From Sulfurimonas sp. (GTDB taxonomy: Bacteria > Campylobacterota > Campylobacteria > Campylobacterales > Sulfurimonadaceae), in NCBI GenBank assembly GCA_021157485.1, contig JAGGWO010000134.1, forward strand, positions 1 to 21,117: a DNA stretch of 21,117 nucleotides, written 5' to 3'. Below the pieces are notes generated by a model. The model saw nothing but the letters and a program-made list of their open reading frames with translations. It was not told the origin of the DNA and made no database searches. Of the stretch, positions 7,766 to 17,239 are shown one piece after another. Numbering within the stretch: the first letter of the stretch is position 1; each line of letters begins with the position of its first letter. A program made the position numbers and the translations under genes.

Positions 7766-10700
7766 TCTTCTACTACTCGCTGCTATTTTTATACTCTTGC
7801 AAAATGGTTTATACATAGATAATATATCTATTCCAAATGTTAATGTTAAACAATTATACATTAAATGGAATGAAAAAGTAGATATTTCCATAAAAGAGAT
7901 TTCTATTGTCAAAAAAGAATCAAATAGCAATACGGAGTTTGATCAAAAAAAGATTGATAAATATTTGAAAACTTTGTCTCTTGCTAGTAATTGGTTTGAG
8001 AGTATTGTTATTGAAAAAATAAGAATCAACGATATTAGCGCTTCATTTAAATACAAAGATGGAAAAAGAGGTTTTATTGTTGCTTCATCTCCAAACTTTT
8101 ATTTAAATAGTTCTATCTATTATGAATCAAATTTTTTAAATATGAAGATAAGTGAGTTTAAAGACTTTAAAAGAAAAATCAATTTAGATGGTAGTCTATT
8201 TTTCAATCCCAAAGACATTGAACTTAGTACAGTTTTCAACATCAATATAAATGATGATTTAGATGCTAAAATTTTGATACACACAGACAAACAAAGACTT
8301 GACTACAAGTTAATCTCCAATAAAAAGATAAAAGATATAACTCATTTGATTGATCTAGCTAATTTACCTAAAGAGGTAAGATATTGGGCCTTAGATGCTA
8401 TAGATATGTCTTATGCAACTATTGATAGTGCAAATGGTTTTATAGAGTTTGATAAGCTAAACAAGGCTTATAAAAATATTCACATAAAAGCTACAACAAA
8501 TAAAATGAACTACACTTATGATAAAAAACTTGATTCCATTCATACAAAAAAAACACTTTTAGAATTTAAAGATGGAGTGCTATTTATATACCCTAAGGAA
8601 GCTTATTCGTATGGGATGTTTTTAGATAAGAGTTGGCTCAAAGTAGACTTTAATAAAAAAGAAGAGCTTCTTACACTTCACTTACTCTTTGATGGTATGA
8701 CAAACAAAGATATGCTAAAAATACTCTCCAACTATAAAATAGATTTGCCTTTTTTACAAAGAAAAGGAAAAGTGACAACAAACCTTACAATAACGGTAAA
8801 TCTAATTACCATAGACATTGATGCTAAAGGAGATTTTTTCACTAAAGAAGCTAATTTTGACTACCTAGGATTAAATATTGACATATTTGATGCCTATATA
8901 AAACTTAACAATTATGATGTTGAAATAAATAACATGAAAGCAAAATATAAAGATATAGCTACAGCAAATGTTGATGTGCTTTTTAATGCAAAAGCCGTAA
9001 AAGGTACCATCTCTTTTCAGGCTGAATATATAGGTCTTAACAATGTTTCCCTACTTTTAGATAAAAGACCAATCAAGATAGTTTATAACATATCACCTAA
9101 TAATGATACAATTGATATAGAAAAATCAAAATGGAAATATGATGATTTTATTCTTAATATGGATAAAGTAAGCATACCATTTGACATTGAAAAACTTTTA
9201 GTAAAACTACCTGCAACATATTTTGAAATAGATGGAGTTGCATCGGGTTTTGTCGCTGGAAATATACCTATAGATACAATGAAGTTAGATCTTAGAACGG
9301 ATATTTTAAAGCTCAATTACAAAGGTATTGAGCTTTCTCAATCAGATATACCATTGAATATTAGATATGATGATGGACTTACTGTATCATCAGCATCCAA
9401 TATACTCTTTAATATTGATGGTTTTGAATTTGATTTAAACAATGCAGTACTTGATATAGGGGCCTATAGTCTTAGCCTGAAACATGCAAATCTACTTAGC
9501 ATAGATGGCTTACTCAGCAGCAAAATCAATGCTTTTTATAACTTCAAAAATGGCACCGGCATAATTGGATTAAAAGATTTAAATATTCAAGACAAAGAGA
9601 GTCTATTTTATTCAAAAGACAAACTTATATTTTCTCTTAAATCATTAAAAGGTAACACTACTATTCGCTCAGAAGAACTTGATTCAAAGATTATAATTAA
9701 AGATGCAGGTTGGGATATTAAACTTAATTCTTTAGCTAAAATAGCAAATGACTCGCAGTTTCTAAAAAAGTTTAGACTAACGCAAGGAAAAGTAGCGCTT
9801 CATAAAAAAAGTCATGAAAAATTTATTAAATTAAATGCAGATATAAAATATCCATATAAGCTGCTTGTCGAGAATAACACCCCTACTCAAAATTACAAAA
9901 TAAGAGTGAAAATTAGCCCAAAAAAGGCTTTTGTAAATATTAATGAAAATATTAATGTTGAAGTTGATGATAATATTGCTCTTAATATTAAGAATTGTGG
10001 CATAAACATACCTGAGGTTCTAAACCTTTTAAGAGATATCAATACATCATCTAATAAAGAAGATAATAAACGTGTTTTACTGGATGCATCCAACTCTTAT
10101 CTATATGTAGGGCACGACAGAAAGATTATATCAGACAGAATGAGTCTACAGTATCAACACGGTATTACAACAGCACAACTAGAGCATAAAGATGGTCATG
10201 CTGGCTTTAAGCTAGAGAATAAAGATATTCATTTGTATGGAGAAAATTTCAATGATGAATTCATGGAGAATCTATTTTCTCTCGCAAAGTTCAAAGATGG
10301 AAAACTAAATTTTTCTATGAATGGAACTATTGAGAACTATGATGGTCTATTTTATATTACAGATACTACGATAGTTGACTATAAAATGCTAAATAATATT
10401 CTAGCCTTCATAAATACAGTACCTGCGCTCACAACCTTTTCATTACCAGGTTATAATAAAACCGGATTAAAAGTTAAAAGTGCCTATATGAACTTTAATG
10501 CTAAAAATAGCGTTTTTACAGTTTCTGATTTCTTTTTAGATTCAAAAGAGATTGATATACTTGGGGGCGGTGTCGCTGATTTAAACAAAGATAAAATTGA
10601 TGTTACTCTTAACCTAAAAACAGATCTTGGTAGTAGTGTATCAAAGATACCTCTAGTAGGTTATATACTGCTAGGAGATGACAATACAATATCTACTACA

Positions 10701-10850
10701 ATGAAGATTACCGGTAAACTTACTGATCCAGATGTAAAATCGCTTATAGCTAAAGATATTGTCGTAGCGCCTATAAATATTATTACTCGAGCCCTTCTTT
10801 TACCTTATGATTTAATCAAAGCTATAAAAAATACAAACGAGAGTAAATAG
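7695..10850 (+). CDS. AsmA-like / DUF3971 large envelope protein (YhdP/TamB-type family)
   Basis: A 1051-residue protein with one N-terminal membrane segment (about residues 10-36) and a long periplasmic region rich in short beta-strands. The C-terminus (from about 975) has the AsmA-type ending: a GGGVADL turn, a KIPLVGYILLGDDN segment, then ITGKLTDPDVKS. Proteins of this superfamily (AsmA, YhdP, TamB) span the periplasm as beta-taco bridges, and several are implicated in phospholipid transport to the outer membrane. A similar role here is inferred. The ATG at 7695 is the only start that keeps the membrane segment; GGTAG lies just upstream. The gene is divergent from mltG with overlapping 5' ends, and convergent with the LolC-like gene, 8 bases away. 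Exact subfamily is uncertain. Confidence 0.8.
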   Translation: MNDKTVINTISAIYFTIVSFLSFILLLLAAIFILLQNGLYIDNISIPNVNVKQLYIKWNEKVDISIKEISIVKKESNSNTEFDQKKIDKYLKTLSLASNWFESIVIEKIRINDISASFKYKDGKRGFIVASSPNFYLNSSIYYESNFLNMKISEFKDFKRKINLDGSLFFNPKDIELSTVFNININDDLDAKILIHTDKQRLDYKLISNKKIKDITHLIDLANLPKEVRYWALDAIDMSYATIDSANGFIEFDKLNKAYKNIHIKATTNKMNYTYDKKLDSIHTKKTLLEFKDGVLFIYPKEAYSYGMFLDKSWLKVDFNKKEELLTLHLLFDGMTNKDMLKILSNYKIDLPFLQRKGKVTTNLTITVNLITIDIDAKGDFFTKEANFDYLGLNIDIFDAYIKLNNYDVEINNMKAKYKDIATANVDVLFNAKAVKGTISFQAEYIGLNNVSLLLDKRPIKIVYNISPNNDTIDIEKSKWKYDDFILNMDKVSIPFDIEKLLVKLPATYFEIDGVASGFVAGNIPIDTMKLDLRTDILKLNYKGIELSQSDIPLNIRYDDGLTVSSASNILFNIDGFEFDLNNAVLDIGAYSLSLKHANLLSIDGLLSSKINAFYNFKNGTGIIGLKDLNIQDKESLFYSKDKLIFSLKSLKGNTTIRSEELDSKIIIKDAGWDIKLNSLAKIANDSQFLKKFRLTQGKVALHKKSHEKFIKLNADIKYPYKLLVENNTPTQNYKIRVKISPKKAFVNINENINVEVDDNIALNIKNCGINIPEVLNLLRDINTSSNKEDNKRVLLDASNSYLYVGHDRKIISDRMSLQYQHGITTAQLEHKDGHAGFKLENKDIHLYGENFNDEFMENLFSLAKFKDGKLNFSMNGTIENYDGLFYITDTTIVDYKMLNNILAFINTVPALTTFSLPGYNKTGLKVKSAYMNFNAKNSVFTVSDFFLDSKEIDILGGGVADLNKDKIDVTLNLKTDLGSSVSKIPLVGYILLGDDNTISTTMKITGKLTDPDVKSLIAKDIVVAPINIITRALLLPYDLIKAIKNTNESK

Positions 10851-10864
10851 CTATTCTATTACTC
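10841..10864. terminator. Possible shared terminator hairpin between convergent genes
   Basis: GAGTAAATAG and CTATTACTC pair as a 9-base-pair stem with one bulged A and a 5-base loop. The stem includes the stop codons of both convergent genes. On the minus strand it is followed by TCGTTTGTATTTTTT, so it may end the secA-lolC transcript. The stem is AT-rich and weak. Confidence 0.4.
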
Positions 10865-12061
10865 ATTTCTCAAAACAGTTAATATATCTACTTCACTCGC
10901 TTTTTTAGCTGGATAGTATGCCGATAACACAACGATAACAAAAGCACCAGATATAATCATAAAAAAGTCTTTTAGGCTTAAGTCTAATGGCAAGGTTGTT
11001 GTAGGATAGACATCTTTAGGCAAGGAAACGATATCAAAAGTACTGAGTACCCATAATCCACTCATTCCAAATAAAATTCCAGCTAAAATTCCCCCAATCC
11101 CAATCACAATTCCAAGGTATAGAAAAACTTTTTTAATCTCAGTTGTTGTAGCTCCAAGAGATAACAGAAGAGCTATCTCACCTCTTCTATTCATTACTGT
11201 CATTAGCAGAGACGATATGATGTTTATAGATGCTATAAGGATAATTAACATCAAAACAATAAAAAGTGAAGCTTTTTCAAGCTCAAGCGCAGCAAAAAAG
11301 TTAAGATTATCTTCCCACCACCCTTTAATAGTTACACTAATTGGTAGCATTTCTTTGATTTTTAAAATATCTTCATGTGGATTCTTTGAAAAAATATGTA
11401 TTCCATCAAATTGGTTGGATGGCAAATGAAGCATTGCCTGCATAGATGCCAATGTTGTGTAGCTGTATGCTTTATCGTAAGCCGTAAGTCCAGAATCAAA
11501 AACTGATTTGACTTTAAAACGCTTAATCTTTGGAGTAACAGAGAGTCCACCCGGCTCAACTTGAGTAAAGATATACATTAGCTTATCATCTTTATATAGC
11601 TTAAACTCTTCTTTTAAGCTTTTGCCTATAAGAACATCAAACTTCTTAAAAGAACTATCTTTTATAGCTTTTTTTAAAACACTATTGACTTCTGCCTCAT
11701 CTTTGAAGTTTACTCCAAAGATATATCCACCCTCAAGCTTTGTTCCGCTTCTAGCCATAATAGCAGACTGTACGTATGGGCTAAATTTAAGATCTGAGAA
11801 TTTTGACTCTAAATCCATGAGCAAGTTTTCATTTACTGAACCATAAAATTTTGGGACTATTGTAAGAGGATAGTTCATAATAGTAAGTTTATTTTTAAAC
11901 TCTTTATCAAAACCATTCATAAGAGCCATCGCTATAAGTAAAACTGTTACACCAAGAGTAATCCCTAAAAATGCAAGTAGTGCTGATAAAAAGATAAAAG
12001 GTTGATCTTTATCAAATCGTAAAAATCTTTTTACCAGATAAGGAACTATAGATATTTTCAA
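10859..12061 (-). CDS. lolC: LolC/LolE-family lipoprotein-releasing ABC transporter permease
   Basis: Inner-membrane subunit that, with a LolD ATPase encoded elsewhere, extracts outer-membrane lipoproteins and hands them to LolA. The 400 residues show the family plan. A cytoplasmic start is followed by a membrane segment (about 22-47) ending in [10 protein letters not shown], which matches the family's VMNGFE block. A large MacB-like periplasmic domain (about 48-260) comes next, then an FtsX-type region with three membrane segments (about 265-290, 312-340, 366-386) and [15 protein letters not shown] between them. The start is TTG at 12059-12061, overlapping the secA TGA as TTGA. No good ribosome site is visible, so translation is probably coupled to secA. 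Campylobacterota usually have a single LolC/E-type permease, so the LolC versus LolE name is arbitrary. Confidence 0.88.
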   Translation of the reverse strand: MKISIVPYLVKRFLRFDKDQPFIFLSALLAFLGITLGVTVLLIAMALMNGFDKEFKNKLTIMNYPLTIVPKFYGSVNENLLMDLESKFSDLKFSPYVQSAIMARSGTKLEGGYIFGVNFKDEAEVNSVLKKAIKDSSFKKFDVLIGKSLKEEFKLYKDDKLMYIFTQVEPGGLSVTPKIKRFKVKSVFDSGLTAYDKAYSYTTLASMQAMLHLPSNQFDGIHIFSKNPHEDILKIKEMLPISVTIKGWWEDNLNFFAALELEKASLFIVLMLIILIASINIISSLLMTVMNRRGEIALLLSLGATTTEIKKVFLYLGIVIGIGGILAGILFGMSGLWVLSTFDIVSLPKDVYPTTTLPLDLSLKDFFMIISGAFVIVVLSAYYPAKKASEVDILTVLRNE

Positions 12062-14655
12062 GAAGCGAAAGCACCGTTTCCAGCAAATACCCCCTTTTTG
12101 GGACCACTTTTACCACAGCACTGCTTGTATTTTTTACCACTACCGCATGGGCATGGATCATTACGTGCTATTTTTTTATCGGCAACTATATCTTCTTTTT
12201 GAATATCAGAATGGTTGAGTTGCATAGCCTCTGCATCTAACTGCTGTTGAAGTTTTAGCTGCTCAGCTATTCTTGCTGCTTCTTCTTCAGCTGATTCCAT
12301 TTTAAACTGAATAATTTGAAGTGTTTTAATAGTGTTAAATTTAATATCATTTATTAACTCACCGAAAAGATTAAAACTCTCTTTCTTGTACTCAACTAAA
12401 GGATCTTTTTGATTATATGCACGAAGTCTAATACCTGTCTTCATAGTATCCATTGAATACAGATGTTCTCTCCATGCATTATCTAGCTCTTTTAGATAAA
12501 ACTCTTTTTCTATATCTGTTCGTACTTGCTCTTCTAAAACACTCATTTTTACATCATAAGACTCTTTGAGTATAGATATAACTTTCTCGAGTAGCTCTTC
12601 ATACTCTAAAGAAGATAAAGAGTCGATATCTAAGTCAAAATTAACTTCTTCTTTTAATAATTCAGCTACTTTTTTAAGATTAAAATCTTCTCTAGTTCCA
12701 CCATCAAATATATCAGCATTATTTAAAACATGTTCAATATACTCTGCTCTGATTTCATCAATTTTTTGTGAAATATTATACTCTTTTGAAAGTAGTTGAT
12801 TTCTGAATTTGTAAACAATTTTTCTCTGCTCATTTGCCACATCATCATACTCAACAATCTGCTTGCGACCTTCATAGTGCATGTTTTCAACTTTTTTCTG
12901 AGCTTTTTCAACAGCACGTGTAACCATTTTAGATTCTATATATTCACCATCTTCAACACCAAGTCTTTCCATAATAGACTTAATTTTATCAGAACCAAAG
13001 ATACGTAGTAAATTATCTTCAAGTGAAAGATAGAATTGTGTAGTACCTGCATCACCTTGACGACCTGAGCGACCACGAAGCTGGTTATCAATACGACGAT
13101 TTTCATGTCTCTCAGTACCAACAATATATAGTCCACCAAGGGCCTTTACTTCATCATTTACTTTGATATCAACACCACGACCTGCCATATTTGTAGCAAT
13201 AGTTACAGCACCTTTAGCCCCAGCAGATTTAATAATCTCACCCTCTTGCTCATGATTCTTTGCGTTTAGTACTGTGTGAGCAATTTTTTGTTTCTTAAGT
13301 ACTTCGTGAAGCTCTTCAGATTTTTCAATAGATGCAGTACCGATAAGAACTGGTTGTCCGGTCTTCGAAAGCTTTTTAATTGTGTCAATTACAGCAGAAA
13401 ATTTTTCCTCTTCAGTTTTATAGATCAGGTCATTTAAATCTGCTCGAGTAATTGGGATATTTGTTGGGATTGAAACTACATCAAGGTTATAGATTTGAGC
13501 AAATTCAGAAGCTTCAGTCTCTGCAGTACCAGTCATACCTGCTAATTTGTCATACATTCTAAAGTAATTTTGAAATGTAATGTCTGCAAGAGTTTGTGTC
13601 TCTTCTTTAACTTCAACATTCTCTTTAGCTTCTAGTGCTTGATGAAGACCTTCGGAAAAACGACGACCTTCACTTAGGCGACCTGTGAATTCATCTACAA
13701 TTACAACTTCACCGCTATTTACAACATAGTCAACATCTTTCTCAAAAAGATAGTTAGCTTTAAGGGCCTGATCTAGTGCGTGAGGAAGAGAAGCATTTTC
13801 AGCACTGTAAAGATTTTCAACTTTAAATAGCTCTTCTGCTTTAGTAATACCCTCTTCTGTTATTAATACAACCTTGTCTTTCTCATCAACAGTAAAGTGT
13901 TCATCTTTAACTAGCTTCATCGCGATAGAGTTAGCATCTGAATAATCCTGCATACTTCTATTTGTAGGACCAGAAATTATAAGTGGTGTTCTAGCTTCAT
14001 CAATTAAGATTGAGTCAACTTCATCAACAATAACAAAATTATGAGAACGTTGAGCCATCTGCTCTGCTGAATAACTCATGTTGTCTCTTAGGTAGTCAAA
14101 ACCAAACTCATTGTTGGTACCATAAGTGATATCACACTCATAAGCGGCTTTTTTAGCTTCAGCATCATGGTTATCTTCCAAAATACTTCCAACACTAAAC
14201 CCTAAAAAGTTATATAACACGCCCATTTCTGTAGCATCTCTAGTTGCAAGATAGTCATTTACAGTTACTAAATGAACACCCTTACCTGCCATAGCATTTA
14301 AAACAATAGCTAGAGTAGCAACAAGCGTTTTACCTTCACCTGTCTTCATCTCTGCAATTCTACCCTCATGAAGGACAATGCCTCCAATAAGCTGAACGTC
14401 AAAGTGTCTCATATTCAGAACTCTTTTACTAGCTTCTCTTGTTATTGCAAAAGAATCCTCCAGAACATCTGTCAAAGTTTTCTCTTCACTTAAAACACTA
14501 TTTTTAAGTTCTAAGAATGAGGCTTTAAGCTCATCATCACTTAGAGCTTCATATTTGCTCTCTAATTCGTTTATTTTGTTCACTCTTGAAGAATATTTTT
14601 TTAATTCGCGATCATTTGATGTACCAAAAATCTTACCCATTAATGCTTGTAGCAA
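12058..14655 (-). CDS. secA: Protein translocase ATPase SecA
   Basis: Motor ATPase that drives unfolded preproteins through SecYEG. The 865 residues include Walker A TGEGKT (105-110), Walker B DEVD (211-214) followed by [12 protein letters not shown], helicase motif [24 protein letters not shown], and the C-terminal zinc site [13 protein letters not shown] (Cys 835, 837, 846, 847). The start is TTG at 14653-14655: AAGG lies seven bases upstream of it, and the resulting [16 protein letters not shown] aligns with Helicobacter SecA. The in-frame ATG five codons later has no ribosome site. The gene overlaps the LolC-like gene by four bases and is divergent from lolA, so export, lipoprotein release and lipoprotein carriage are grouped. 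A palindrome lies in its leader. Confidence 0.98.
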   Translation of the reverse strand: MLQALMGKIFGTSNDRELKKYSSRVNKINELESKYEALSDDELKASFLELKNSVLSEEKTLTDVLEDSFAITREASKRVLNMRHFDVQLIGGIVLHEGRIAEMKTGEGKTLVATLAIVLNAMAGKGVHLVTVNDYLATRDATEMGVLYNFLGFSVGSILEDNHDAEAKKAAYECDITYGTNNEFGFDYLRDNMSYSAEQMAQRSHNFVIVDEVDSILIDEARTPLIISGPTNRSMQDYSDANSIAMKLVKDEHFTVDEKDKVVLITEEGITKAEELFKVENLYSAENASLPHALDQALKANYLFEKDVDYVVNSGEVVIVDEFTGRLSEGRRFSEGLHQALEAKENVEVKEETQTLADITFQNYFRMYDKLAGMTGTAETEASEFAQIYNLDVVSIPTNIPITRADLNDLIYKTEEEKFSAVIDTIKKLSKTGQPVLIGTASIEKSEELHEVLKKQKIAHTVLNAKNHEQEGEIIKSAGAKGAVTIATNMAGRGVDIKVNDEVKALGGLYIVGTERHENRRIDNQLRGRSGRQGDAGTTQFYLSLEDNLLRIFGSDKIKSIMERLGVEDGEYIESKMVTRAVEKAQKKVENMHYEGRKQIVEYDDVANEQRKIVYKFRNQLLSKEYNISQKIDEIRAEYIEHVLNNADIFDGGTREDFNLKKVAELLKEEVNFDLDIDSLSSLEYEELLEKVISILKESYDVKMSVLEEQVRTDIEKEFYLKELDNAWREHLYSMDTMKTGIRLRAYNQKDPLVEYKKESFNLFGELINDIKFNTIKTLQIIQFKMESAEEEAARIAEQLKLQQQLDAEAMQLNHSDIQKEDIVADKKIARNDPCPCGSGKKYKQCCGKSGPKKGVFAGNGAFAS

Positions 14656-14673
14656 TTCTAAACCTTATTTGAA

Positions 14674-14699
14674 CTACTATATAATATACTATATAGTAG
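14674..14699. repeat. Perfect palindrome in the secA 5' leader
   Basis: CTACTATATA (14674-14683) and TATATAGTAG (14690-14699) are perfect 10-base inverted arms around a 6-base spacer. The element ends 7 bases upstream of the secA AAGG ribosome site. It could be a leader hairpin that limits secA translation, or an operator. Confidence 0.6.
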
Positions 14700-14716
14700 C
14701 CATTGAAATTGTGCTC

Positions 14717-14725
14717 ATTTTACCA
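14717..14725 (-). promoter_or_regulatory. Candidate extended -10 promoter of secA
   Basis: The minus strand reads TGG-TAAAAT. Transcription from about 14710 would give a leader of roughly 55 bases that contains the palindrome. Other AT-rich hexamers lie nearby, so this is tentative. Confidence 0.4.
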
Positions 14726-14805
14726 TATAAAGCATAATAATTGGTATAAAGAGTAAAAATGATTTTTTCTATCAATAATATTATTTAATATGTAAACAGT
14801 TGCTT

Positions 14806-14814
14806 TGCTATAAT
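14806..14814 (+). promoter_or_regulatory. Extended -10 promoter of lolA
   Basis: TTTGC-TATAAT, a perfect -10 hexamer with the extended TGn, stands 20 bases before the lolA ATG and has no clear -35, as is typical of Campylobacterota sigma-70 promoters. T-rich DNA lies upstream. Confidence 0.65.
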
Positions 14815-14834
14815 TTCCTACAACAAGGATAAAA

Positions 14835-15350
14835 ATGAAATTTATAATAACTTTACAAATAATGTTTACGATGGCAATATCTTCGGTTTTAGAAATGAGC
14901 TCTTTTGAAGCTGATTTCAATCAAACAATAACTGATGATAAAGGTAAAGAGTTAAGCTATAACGGTCATATAGTGGCATCTAAGCCACAATATGCACTGT
15001 GGAGCTACAAAGAGCCAGTAGAGAAAAGTGTGTATATAACGTCACAGCAGGTAACAGTTATAGAGCCGGAAATAGAACAAGCAATTATAAGAAAAATAAC
15101 ATCTGATTTTGATTTTTTCAATATGATTAAAAAAGCTAAAAAAAAGAGAGACAATATCTATATTGCTACTTTAAATGAATCAAAATATACAATAAAACTA
15201 GAAAACTCAATAGTTAAATCAATCTCTTATCTTGATGAGTTTGAAAACAGGGTTGATATAATTTTTAGCAATCAGAGTAAAAACAAGATATATTCACAAG
15301 ATATTTTTAGAGCTAAAATTCCAGTAGAGTATGATATTATAAGAGACTAA
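14835..15350 (+). CDS. lolA: Outer-membrane lipoprotein carrier protein LolA
   Basis: Periplasmic chaperone that shuttles lipoproteins from the LolCDE-type releaser to the outer membrane. The 171 residues begin with a short hydrophobic signal sequence (about 3-18). The LolA core follows: SSFEADFNQTI, GKELSYNGHI, the WSYKEPVEKSVYI strand and VTVIEPEIEQAI, which match the family blocks of F-x-Q, Y-x-G, W-x-Y-x-x-P and E-x-x-L/I-Q. AAGGA lies five bases upstream of the ATG. It is divergent from secA, with the lolC-like gene behind secA, which supports the assignment. Its stop is one base from the stop of the convergent signalling gene. No LolB is seen here, and Campylobacterota usually lack one. 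Confidence 0.88.
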   Translation: MKFIITLQIMFTMAISSVLEMSSFEADFNQTITDDKGKELSYNGHIVASKPQYALWSYKEPVEKSVYITSQQVTVIEPEIEQAIIRKITSDFDFFNMIKKAKKKRDNIYIATLNESKYTIKLENSIVKSISYLDEFENRVDIIFSNQSKNKIYSQDIFRAKIPVEYDIIRD

Positions 15351-15351
15351 G

Positions 15352-17127
15352 CTACAGAGTTAAAGATGGTTTTCCTAATAAATATCCTTGAGAGTAATCT
15401 ATTCCAAGTTTTTTAACAATTTCATACTCTCTCTGGGTTTCTATATGCTCCGCAATTGTCTTAATGCCACTCTTCTTAGCAAACTGAACTATACTTTGAA
15501 CAATAATCAGATTAGCTCTGTTTTTATCTATTCCTTTTATAAAACTACCATCAATTTTTATAAATTCAGCTTTTAAATCAAACATTCTATTGTATGCAGA
15601 TTTATCAGTAGAAAAATCATCAATAATTACATGATAACCCATCTCTTTAAGTTTTAGTATTTGATTGTCCATAGAAGTATATTTAGAGATTATAATATCT
15701 TCTACTACTTCTAAATGAACTCTAGAGGAAGAAATATTATACTTTTTACATTTATAGTTTAAAAAATCAACTAAATACTCCTCGCGTAAATCGTACATAC
15801 TGATATTTAATGAAAAATTATAGTCATTATCTTTAAATTGTTTAAATGCTTTATCTATGACTGTTCTTGTTATTTGAGTAATAAAACCAATAAGCTTAGC
15901 ACTATTAATAAACTTATTTGCATCAATAAGATTGTCATCATCATCCATTAGTCTACATAGAACCTCATAGTGCTTTATTTTCGGATTGGAGTTGTTAATA
16001 ATGGGCTGATAATATGTGAATACTTTATCATCTTCAAAAGCTTTTTTTAGAACTCCTATCCAATGTAGATTTTCTCTCTGTTCTTGCATGTATTGTGATT
16101 TTTTCGAAAAGATAACTGCTTGATCTCCTCCAAAATATTTTGCTTCTTTTGATGCTGATTTTGCATTTATAAATAACTTCTTCCCTTCTCCTCTATCAAT
16201 ACCTACTGAAAATATAACATAATGATTATGCTCTGCAAATTCAACTGGAGCTTCTTTGAAGAGCGCTTGAATCTGTTTTGCTAAAAGGATATCTTGTTCT
16301 AGCACTGGCTCATCAAGTAAAATAACAAACTCATCTGCTGTAATATGAAACAGTTCAGCATTCTTAGGTAAAAACATACCTAACCTTTTAGCGCACTCTT
16401 TTAGCAGTGTATTAGCCTTACCCATTCCATAAATACTGTTTATAAAATCAAAATGGTCTATATTAATATACATAAGGGACTGTTTCTGTCCATTTAGGGC
16501 AGTTTGTAGAGCGTATTTACTAGGAAGTCTTGTTAACTCATATATATTTTTATCTATATGGATTTTATCCTCATAGGCTTTAATCTTATCACTCATTTTC
16601 TTTTCATTAAGCATAAAGCGACCTATGCGCTTTCTTTCATATAGTAAATCTTCACTGAGCCTATTTAAGTCTAATGCTGAGCCTTTACTAATTTCATCTA
16701 TATGAGATTTCATATAATTTCTATCGTGAATTAATTTCGAACAAACAATATGTATTACGTTTAATAAAGTCTTCGTATCAAAGGGTTTTTTTACAACTGC
16801 GCTTAAACATAATTCATAAATGTTAAGAAGTTTTTCGTTTGATGTTTCACTTGTTGTAAGAATTATATTTTGAAATTGATTTATAGATGTTAAATTTTTT
16901 ACAAGTTGATTTATACTCATAATAGAGGATGTAGTATCTATAATGATTAAATCATAACTATTTAATTTTGCGTAACCTAGAGCGATAGTAGCATCATTTG
17001 CATCATCTACTCTGGAAAAAATCTCTCTCAACTCACTAGTCATAGCCGATAGAAAATATTGGTCTTCATCTATATATAGTAATGACAACTCTTTAGTTAG
17101 AGGTAGAATATCTTTTAACTCTGGCAT
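15352..17127 (-). CDS. REC-GGDEF-EAL cyclic-di-GMP signalling protein, probable phosphodiesterase
   Basis: The 591-residue cytoplasmic protein has three domains. A receiver (about 12-130) has D20/E21, phospho-acceptor D64, T92 and K114 in KKP. A GGDEF domain (about 195-340) has the signature changed to TADEF at 263-267 and no RxxD inhibitory site, so cyclase activity is unlikely, although it may bind GTP. An EAL domain (about 355-590) keeps the expected catalytic set: E388 (EVL), N441, E473, D503-D504, K524, E560 and Q580. Its loop 6 reads DDFSTDKS rather than DDFGTGYS. I infer a phosphodiesterase controlled by phosphorylation. No histidine kinase adjoins it. ATG at 17125-17127 has no clear ribosome site, so the start is less certain. 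Transcription is convergent with lolA. Confidence 0.9.
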   Translation of the reverse strand: MPELKDILPLTKELSLLYIDEDQYFLSAMTSELREIFSRVDDANDATIALGYAKLNSYDLIIIDTTSSIMSINQLVKNLTSINQFQNIILTTSETSNEKLLNIYELCLSAVVKKPFDTKTLLNVIHIVCSKLIHDRNYMKSHIDEISKGSALDLNRLSEDLLYERKRIGRFMLNEKKMSDKIKAYEDKIHIDKNIYELTRLPSKYALQTALNGQKQSLMYINIDHFDFINSIYGMGKANTLLKECAKRLGMFLPKNAELFHITADEFVILLDEPVLEQDILLAKQIQALFKEAPVEFAEHNHYVIFSVGIDRGEGKKLFINAKSASKEAKYFGGDQAVIFSKKSQYMQEQRENLHWIGVLKKAFEDDKVFTYYQPIINNSNPKIKHYEVLCRLMDDDDNLIDANKFINSAKLIGFITQITRTVIDKAFKQFKDNDYNFSLNISMYDLREEYLVDFLNYKCKKYNISSSRVHLEVVEDIIISKYTSMDNQILKLKEMGYHVIIDDFSTDKSAYNRMFDLKAEFIKIDGSFIKGIDKNRANLIIVQSIVQFAKKSGIKTIAEHIETQREYEIVKKLGIDYSQGYLLGKPSLTL

Positions 17128-17199
17128 AGTAGAATTTTACTATTTTATAATTAATGAACAGCTTCAAAATATATTTGGTTATATAAGAATTTGAGGGGC

Positions 17200-17225
17200 A
17201 CAAGCTAGAGTAGAATCTAGCTTGT
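17200..17225 (-). terminator. Hairpin downstream of acnB
   Basis: ACAAGCTAGA and TCTAGCTTGT are perfect 10-base arms around a 6-base loop, 14 bases after the acnB stop. On the minus strand GCCCCTCAAATTC follows instead of a T-run, so it may act as a 3' stabiliser or a weak terminator rather than a classical one. Confidence 0.5.
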
Positions 17226-17239
17226 ATATGTAGTAAAAA

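Noticed and set aside
7766..7930. N-terminal extension of the mltG frame
   Set aside because: The extra 55 residues are antisense to the AsmA-like gene and show no family similarity. The MltG membrane anchor begins after the ATG at 7765.
14626..14640. Alternative secA start at the internal ATG (residue 6)
   Set aside because: The AAGG ribosome site is correctly spaced for the TTG at 14655 and too far from this ATG. The first five residues also fit Helicobacter SecA.
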